64,000 nucleotides of DNA. It comes from Schistocephalus solidus. Its lineage: Eukaryota > Platyhelminthes > Cestoda > Diphyllobothriidea > Diphyllobothriidae. Of the stretch, positions 56,600 to 64,000 are shown one piece after another. Each line of letters begins with the position of its first letter. The first letter of the stretch is position 1. The stretch spans positions 96,886 to 160,885 of the forward strand of contig WEDG01007181.1 in the NCBI GenBank assembly GCA_017591395.1. Reading direction: 5' to 3'. The notes under the pieces were generated by a model. That model was not told where the DNA came from. It did not search any database and saw nothing but the letters and a program-made list of their open reading frames with translations. The position numbers and the translations under genes are program-made.

Positions 56600-59500
56600 T
56601 ACAAAGGAACTTAAGATTATAAAAACATCAGAGGTGCATCATCTCTAAGGACAACCTGTATAATCTGCGCCAAGGAAGGATTCTGACAGCAGAAAGCAAA
56701 AATGCATGCCACGCAAAATGAATTTTAATAGTTAGCTCAGCATGATTGACGGTTTGCCTGACAGTCGCCTCGTGCCGAGTACGAGATTTGTATGTAAACC
56801 AAAAAATACGGAGTCGGAAAAAGAACGCTATAAGAGTTCTGCTATGGGGGGGTCGAAGGCAGGGACACGACACGAGAGAATCGAATACCACCACAAACAT
56901 TATAGTGGACAGTGATCGGTCTCAGAGGGAGGGTGCACGACAGAAAGGCCAGAGTGAGCAGTTGAACAGCCGACAATTCGTGTTCCTTTTAGTGAAGCCC
57001 GAGACGATGAATAAGCATCCAGTGACCTTACCAGCCGTTCTCCTTTGAGCATTCATCGTTGAATATGATTAAGTGGCCTCGCCACAATGTCATTCGTCGG
57101 GCCAGCAAGTAGTTGAAACCCTCCGCTCCTCCAGCGCCTCTAACCCCCGTCCCCTTTCGCCTCTTTCTCGGTTAGAATAGACGGAAGTAATCGTTCAGCT
57201 GTCACTGTAACCCACCACAGTCGACCGCCTGGCCATTCTGACCGTCCGCTGCTACTATATCCTGCCTCTCTGCTTTGCCGGGAAAACAGTTGCAGAGGAA
57301 ACATTTTTTCCCACAGAAAACATCGACCTTTCGTCAGGAGACAGGAGTTCGATCGACTAAATTGCAATGAAGAAATCCCATGTTTTTGTGATTGGCATAG
57401 GGAGGGTGAGAAGTTAATTGCAGTACATGCCAATCTTCAGTTAAGTGATTGTTAGCACTAAAAGGTCTTCAAAGCTGTGATAACAGGCATTAGTAAGGAT
57501 GACTTGTAGGGCCGTCCATACACTATACAGGAATAACACACCTAACATAGGCGATCTCACGATAAATTTCAAGAGAGGTAAATATTACCGTTTCTTACCC
57601 CCTCACACTAACCCTAATATGAAATTAAACTGTAACCTTAAGCTTAACCCTAGCCCTAATATAAACCTAAACCCTACAGCTAACGGGAACCCAAACATTA
57701 ACCCTTAACATAATGCTGACCTGAACCCTAACGCTGACTTTAACCTAACCTTTAACTGAACCCTAACCCTCGCCTCAGTTTGCAGCCTAAGTGCCCCGGA
57801 ATTTGGCACAAAACGGGCGGTTCCTGATCTCATGTCCTGTTTAGGCAGCCATACAAGTCATCCTTACCATAGTATTTATCAACCATCATTTAATGGGTTA
57901 TCCGTATAGAGTTTTGCCTAAGAAGGGAGGATAAAGTCAAGAAAGGACAATAAAATTCAGTCACAGAACATCAGTCTTTAAAAAAATGCCCTGTTGCCTA
58001 TCATCAGGATTGACAGAGACATCAGCAGTACGTCGGAGGCGACGATGATTACAACTGTCCCCAAGAGCGCCGCATAACCGAACGATGGACACTAAGGCCT
58101 CTTGGCATCACGTGGTTATAGTCTAAATTTGGGGAACGGCAGACGCTTGTACAATCCCGAGAACTTCAAAAAGTCGCAAACCGCCAGCAGGCTTTCGCGG
58201 CCCTACCGCTGCAATGGGATAAATAAAAGAGAAAAATCTCTGCCAAAAGTTTGCGCGCTTCCCAAACTGGAGTGAAAAAAAGCTAAATGCGAAAAATCAA
58301 GTCAGAATAGGGCCAAAGTGTGGTACTGAAGACCAACCGCCTAGACTGCCGCGGTCTACACGCAAAAAGGATTTCAAAGGAAACCGACACACACAAAGTA
58401 CGATATTTACGTTGCTGAACCATTTCCAGAATCTATGATACCGCCCAGCACAGACATTTTTTTATGGATGACTGAAAAGAAGGTCTTTTTCGAGCATCAT
58501 TCGCTGCACGCACACGCACACACACGAACGCAATCTTGTCTCTCCAACAGAGGTGACTTCGTTACGGTGTAAGTGAGCGAGAGCTTCGGACAAGGAGTAC
58601 TGCAAGGTTGGGTGGAATCAAAATCCCTGTAATTTCTGCCGCTTCCTCGCCGACGAGGAAAGTCTAAAGAGACGCGGGGATGGGAGTGACGAGGGTTACA
58701 GAGTGTGAAGCAAAAAGTGGACGATGAGTCTTTTAACGCCAAAATTTGAGACTGACTTCTTGTCTACAAACACAGCAACAAGGCCCGGGAGGTCAGAAAA
58801 ATGTCCACCAGAAGTCCCGTGTGTCACGCTTCAGGCTGATGCAAACGTTCATTGGCATCACCTACGACCGGTAAATGACGCCCAGGCAGTTTAAAGGTAT
58901 TGTAAGGACACAGCCAAAGTATCATGCTAACAAGATCCACAGGATGATGACGATTGACCGGAGCTAAGATCGCACAGTTCTTTACAATACACACAACTGC
59001 AGAGCTGGGTCGATGTAGCGTACATTGGTTCAACCTGGATGTTGTGAATAACTGAAATACCTGTTCAGTAACGGAAAAATATCAACGACATACCGGGAGC
59101 CCCAGCAAAGGTTTATTTAAAAGAGCCCCAAAGAGGCATCGTTTTCTGAAGGCAGGTGTCCATTCAATTGCGTTCTGAGCACGCCAACTGAAAATGATAA
59201 ATCTCCCCTGCTCTGACAATATCCTTTCCGAAGGGAACTAGCTTCTTCCTGTAAACCCAACAGGACGAAAAAGATAAGGTGTGAGAGGAGGTGAAACTAT
59301 AATGTACGGATGGTTAAGCGATTATACCGCAGACCCATGTCCCATCCTGGATGGAAAATGTTGAGCTCTTAACCGAAGGAACAATCCCGCGTAAGCCCGC
59401 GACCCCCAGAAAGGGATGCTGACTCTTTTGACGGGACGGCCGGACACAAGGAGGCAGATCCTGTGGACCACCACTATCTTAGGTATGCGCTCCTTCTCCT

Positions 59501-59960
59501 ATGCTCGAGTAAAACTGGATTAGGTGAAATTCGCATGCCGTGAGGTCGTAGAGACTGCATAGTTTATCGGTTCGCGTGATTACAGATATCATACCAGCAT
59601 GCAAAAGCCGAAACCCTCGCTTTGGCTAAGAAGACGCTGGTGAGTCGAAGCCTCAACTTTTCCAACATCCGCGTCGACTGAAAATCCAGACGGTGCTTGC
59701 TAATAAGGAATTACTCAAACCACTAGAAAGCACGATTTCATACGTTGATGTGGTCAATACGGCTATTTTGAAGACCACCGATCGGCTGTGGGTGTATGCA
59801 GCACGTGAACTGTTGGAGTGACAGCTGAGAAAGCGCTCGCAGAGCGGTTAGCTATGGCTCCTTGGCAGGCTACAGAATAGCCACCATCTAGATCGCTGCG
59901 AATGGCAAGGGAATAGGCCAGCTTGAGAGGTGGCCTTAGACCTTACTTTCTTACGTATGG
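56600..59960. other. Upstream intron/intergenic segment, little recognised
   Basis: Apart from the telomere-like tract at 57590-57780, I see no gene, no PMCA N-terminal exon and no transposon reading frame. A short CA-rich stretch is at 58505-58530. Confidence 0.5.
57590..57785. repeat. Degenerate interstitial telomere-like repeats (CCCTAA)n
   Basis: Clusters of AACCCTAA-type hexamers with many variants (CACTAACCCTAATA, CTAGCCCTAATATAAACC, AACCCTAACGC, GAACCCTAACCCTCGC). This matches the TTAGGG telomere repeat of flatworms and most animals in decayed form. Confidence 0.75.
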
Positions 59961-59974
59961 CTGTGATTATACGA

Positions 59975-60260
59975 GCTCTAGCCGGTCTCTATGATATCAC
60001 GGATTGTTCCTCTCCACGCGTGACGATCCGCGGCAACAGACCTGCAAAGCTCAATCCCTTTACTTCGCCAACGACGGGGTCGAATACTGAAGGTCAAAGA
60101 ACGACTTCCATGTCTTGACGAACCGTGTCGAGTCAAGCTTTGAGCTGACCCCCTCTTCGAGGACTCCAAGTGGGTAGCGTTGCCGGATCGAAGGCAGTAA
60201 CACTGAGCTCGTGAGGTGGGCAACGAGAACGTGCCCAAACCACTTCATGGCATTGGATAG
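59975..60260 (-). mobile_element. RTE-like LINE 3' tail fragment
   Basis: The minus strand encodes MKWFGHVLVAHLTS, a linker, GIELCRSVAADRHAWRGTIR and DIIETG, then stop: the terminal part of the same LINE type whose tail is seen at 18890-18950. 5' truncated. Confidence 0.8.
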
Positions 60261-60689
60261 GAAACTGTCGATCAGATGCAGGTTAAATGGTCTCGATTAA
60301 AGGGCTGCAGGATGTATGTGGCGACTTCCAGCTCCTAAACGACGCCAAGCCTGTACGCTAATGCTCAACGGTCTGGTGTCGTGCAAGAAAACCAATTATC
60401 AGCCGCCGAACAATAATGGGAGAAAGAAAACCCACTGCCAACTATCGCCGTCACAGACAACCAATCTTGCAGTTAACCGAACTTCTTCCCACAAGAGGGA
60501 CCACACCAGCTCTTCCACCCATGCGGCATCAATAGCTTTAGAGTGAAATAGAATAAATGCCTTTTTTCTATGTGGCGAATGCGAGACTTGAAAGCACACA
60601 AACTGCTATCTTTTACCAACTTCATCTATGTACAGTTCAGGGTCATTGCCCAAGTGTTTCTGCATTATCCCCTCGAAGCCTAAAGCGTT

Positions 60690-60860
60690 TACTACAACAG
60701 TTCGACCGTTGTAGTCAGACGATGTCCGCCGTATGCTCAACGGCAGGTTTTTGCAGCGACGGTGACTAGCGCTGGATTATAGTGAGAGTAGACTTGCACT
60801 GCATCTACCACACTCTCGGTTTCACTCCCCCACGTGAGCCCGGTGTCAAGCCACTGTCCT
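60690..60860 (-). repeat. Family A repeat, partial unit
   Basis: ACAGTTCGACCGTTGTAGTC, CGATGTCCGCCGTATGCTC, GGATTATAGTGAGAGTAGAC, CTACCACACTCTC and CCCGGTGTCA match units at 9090, 27555 and 47520. Truncated after the GTGTCA word. Confidence 0.78.
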
Positions 60861-60864
60861 TGAG

Positions 60865-62120
60865 AAGAATTAAATGTGATCATTAGGACAAGAGTTTTAT
60901 TCGCCTGAAGTTTAGGATTAAAACTCGATCCAATCTTCAGAGACACTGGAGAAGTCTCAAAAACGAGTCACAGTCTCGATTACCGAAAGCTGGTAGGGCT
61001 GACAAGGCTCAAGCCACATCTACGCGTACCACATACACGATTGTCTGCAGTTTCCATTGAAGACTTCAGACTTCAGATAAGTGAGTGTTCAATAAAAATC
61101 AAATTAAAGAACATAGTAGGGTATTTAGGCATCGGACTTGAGCTACAATGCCCCACACTATTCTCTCACTCCAATACTAGGGGCATACTCAAAAAATCCG
61201 ACTGGATATGGAATTGGGAGCCTTTTCGTGGAGCAGCCGCAAGATTTGGCCCATGGGAAGTACGTGCACAAGTTGAGTACTATGCATATGATTAAATAAA
61301 CATGATCTTACTGATGGATGGGCTAAGGGGAGGAAAATACTACGGTAATAGTAATTGCTACCGCGCTAACCACAAATTCAAAATTTAAAGGGCCTCGGTA
61401 GGGGGAAAGGGATGAGAAGTTCCCCTCTTGAGCAGTAGTTAGCCGACTCTCCAAAGGTCTAGCAAGCAATGCCACCCAAAATGGCACAAACCGGGCCCAC
61501 ACAGTCTGTCCACCAGTTCAGAGTTTCTATTTATGTAGGGGCGTGAACCAATTCGAACAAAAGTAAAGGTAAGCTAACGAAATAATTAACGCTTTTCCTC
61601 GGAAAATTCGCCATCGTGTGTAAGTGTTTTGGTAGCAGAACAAAATTAACGGAAGAATGCACCCGTCAGTGATAGTCAACGCGTGAGGATTCGGGTAAAA
61701 AATCAACAAGTCACATCTGGCTGATCAACCCGCGAGACCAAGTTGGGCTCAGGGTGGAGTGTAATCGTCACTGCTTAAATCCTGGTTTCCGAAGCAGTCT
61801 TCTGCATAATGGTTGCATAAGTAGGCATAAATCAGTAGCTCTCAAAAACAATGGGCCCCATGAATATAAATTAGGTGGAGGAATACGGAAAAGGTTATCT
61901 ATGATAATCATCGCGACGGAAAGAAGAAAGACTGCGTGCCTACCGAAGTAAAGGGTCTTGACGACGAAGAGGGCCGGTCCCCATGAAACATGCAGCCGTG
62001 TTTCTGATTAGCGCGTAATTAGCATCTTGACCAATTCAGACGACAGGCAAAATGGAAACAAGGTAAGAGGTTGCATGCATAATCAGAAGTTCATTGTACG
62101 CGTAAGAACCCTATTTTGGC
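60865..62120. other. Segment with nothing recognised
   Basis: Unique-looking sequence without supportable genes, between a family A fragment and LINE copy 3. Confidence 0.5.
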
Positions 62121-62129
62121 TGCACGTGT

Positions 62130-64000
62130 GAGTGACATGTTTGGTGGCACGCCCAGGGGCGGCTGCAGCCGCACCAGCCAACTGCGCAATCTCCCGCCTC
62201 CGATCTTCTTGACTCTGTCATGACACCGGGCTCGGGTGGGGGAGCAAGTGCGGTAGCTGCAGCGCAAGGTTACTATTACTTAAAACTAACCCACGCGCAT
62301 GTCACCGTCCCCGCACCAACCTTCTGTGGAGCATACGTGGACATCTTAGGACTACGACGGCTGAACAGTCGTGCGTGTGTGCGGGGGTGAAGGGGGTACT
62401 TGTTAGAGGTAGCACCACACAGCTAGCATTTGGTCGCTCCATTTATCTGGTACAGTTGGTAAATGCTCCTGTGGCCGCCTCTAGCTGGTATCCAACTCTC
62501 ACCTGTGGCTCCACGAAGTTGGTTTCTTCCCAGCGGACACACCACGGGCAACCGCCACGACCAGCGGGATAAACCAGGTGAGGGCCTCCGGTGCTGTTTG
62601 TGGCTCCACACCCGGTATGTCTGACGACCGAACGTCCCACCTCCCCCCCCCCCATCTCAAAAGTCCTACGGCGTGCGCGACAGCAATCTCGTAAAGCTGC
62701 CCAAGCTAACTCCGGTCACTCTCTCACTAAAAATAAAAATTATATCAATAGTGGAGTTCGTCAGCCGTCTGGGATGTCCATGCAACCCTATTTAGGTGCG
62801 GAGGAAGGGCTAGAAAAGGTGCCCTAAATGCTGGGTCTCACTTCTGCAGCTGGCCGCGGTTCGCAGATCACAAAATACGCGGTGGCTAAACCTCAAACAA
62901 ACAAAAATACTCCCAGTCCCAATTACCCGTGCCATACTCTCTGGGCTGCTCGGGTGAGCTCGCTCACACTAGCAGCCTGAAATGTTCGTTCCCTTTTAGA
63001 CAATCCGAGGAGCAACCGGCCGGAATGGAGGACAACGCTAGTCGCTCAGGAACTGGTGCGCTACAAGGTGGACATTGCTGGTCTCAGCGAAAACCGATTC
63101 TCTGAGCAGGGTCAGCTGGAGGGCGTGGGTGGCGGCTTCACTTTCTTTTGGAGCGGCCGGCCAAAGGCAGATGGAAGCAACGCTGGTGTCGCCTTTGCCA
63201 TCCGGAACGACATCGTGGGACGTCAGCCAATGATCACCTGATGACTACTCTGCTTCATCTCTGCGGGGAGACAAGTTCGCCAACATCATCAGCGCCATGC
63301 CCACGCAAATGACGAGCTGTGAGGTGGCGAAGGGCGTCACGAGGATCTACGCACGCCCTGGCGACTGCACCGAGGGCGGACAAGCTGATTGTTTTCGGCG
63401 ACCTTCCGCGCTGCGTTAGACGAGAAATCGCTGCCTGCGGGAGTGCTGTGGCCCCACGGTCACGGTGACAGCAACGATAACGGCCTCCTTCTTCTGCGAA
63501 CCTGTGCGGAACACAGTCTACTGCTAACCAAAACCTTCTTCCGCCTTCCGACGCGGTAGAAGGCTAGGTGGATGCACCCTTTGAAGTCGCGGCACTGGCA
63601 GTTGCTGACTATGTTCTCGTCCGGAGGTGAAATCGACAGGACGTACTGATGACCAAGACGAATTACGATACCGATGGTTGGACGGATTACCGCCCTCGTC
63701 ATCTCCAAGATGAGACTTCAGCTTCAACCCCTGACGAAGGCCCAAGGTAAGCGACCACCAGGTAAGTAAAAATAAATCTCTTTGTTAAATGTACCTCACC
63801 GTTTAATTTCAGCAATCAAATCCCAGAAAGCTGGGAGAACCTGCATGCTCCACATGCTATCACGGTGGTGACATAATGGCTTTCTCGAGGAATGTCATCC
63901 AGTCCACCGCCCTCGAAGTACTCGGGTGCGCACACCGTCAAAACCAGGAAGGGTTTGAAGACAATGATGCCAAAATCAGCAAATTATTCGCGGAGAAGAA
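62130..64000 (+). mobile_element. Zinc-finger LINE, copy 3: 5' part, runs off the window
   Basis: Plus strand. The 5' leader 62130-63040 matches the leader of copy 2 in order (GCATTTGGTCGCTCCATTT, AGGTGAGGGCCT...-type words, GGAACGAACAT-type words inverted). Then the endonuclease: VRYKVDIAGLSENRFSEQGQ, FFWSGRPKADGSNAGVAFAI and RNDIVGRQPM, later [13 protein letters not shown] and [10 protein letters not shown] in other frames. Frameshifts and stops show decay. The RT and zinc-finger part would lie beyond 64000. Confidence 0.85.

Noticed and set aside
55257..64000. PMCA N-terminal exons (start Met, TM1)
   Set aside because: Searched by eye for the family TM1 and pre-TM1 motifs on the minus strand; none found, so they probably lie beyond the window.

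Overview
The window looks like a metazoan genome, most likely a parasitic flatworm and probably a diphyllobothriid-type tapeworm. This is inference. The reasons are one conserved animal gene split by introns of up to 10 kb, an unusual LINE whose C-terminus carries C2H2 zinc fingers (a type I associate with Schistocephalus/Spirometra-like cestodes), RTE-like LINEs with the tail motif [11 protein letters not shown], Penelope-like elements and tRNA-derived SINEs. There is no bacterial-style gene packing.

The only host gene I can support is a plasma-membrane Ca2+-transporting ATPase (PMCA, P2B-type) on the minus strand. Eleven coding exons run from 55256 down to 9464. They cover TM2 and the actuator domain through the phosphorylation and nucleotide-binding domains to about TM8-9. 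The N-terminal exons should lie beyond 64000 (or were not recognised), and the C-terminal calmodulin-binding region should lie below position 1. Splice phases agree at every junction except one: exon 3 to exon 4, the PMCA alternative-splice 'site A' region. One intron has a GC-AG donor.

Almost everything else is intron filled with decayed transposable elements. 1-9300: two minus-strand copies of the zinc-finger LINE with 3' tails, a 106-bp foldback and SINE pieces. 9.4-15.6 kb: PMCA exons 8-11. 15.6-24.6 kb: an RTE-like LINE, a trinucleotide tract, inverted tRNA-SINEs, three hammerhead-ribozyme-like repeats and Penelope-like element PLE-1. 25.5-26.5 kb: a dead mariner. 27.2-27.9 kb: a tandem dispersed repeat. 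28-38.9 kb: PMCA exons 5-6 separated by SINE hairpins, PLE-2 with inverted terminal repeats, and PLE-3. 43.7-46.1 kb: head-to-head PLE-4. 52-53 kb: a CR1/Jockey-like reverse transcriptase remnant. 55.4-56.6 kb: tandem tRNA-SINEs. 57.6 kb: degenerate telomere-like repeats. 62.1 kb to the end: the 5' part of a third zinc-finger LINE.

The most interesting non-coding signal is a set of hammerhead-type self-cleaving RNA motifs in the Penelope-related terminal repeats. The copy at 22476-22547 has a complete canonical core with all three helices. Hammerheads in Penelope-like elements are already known as a class, so the novelty here lies in the particular variants and arrangements.
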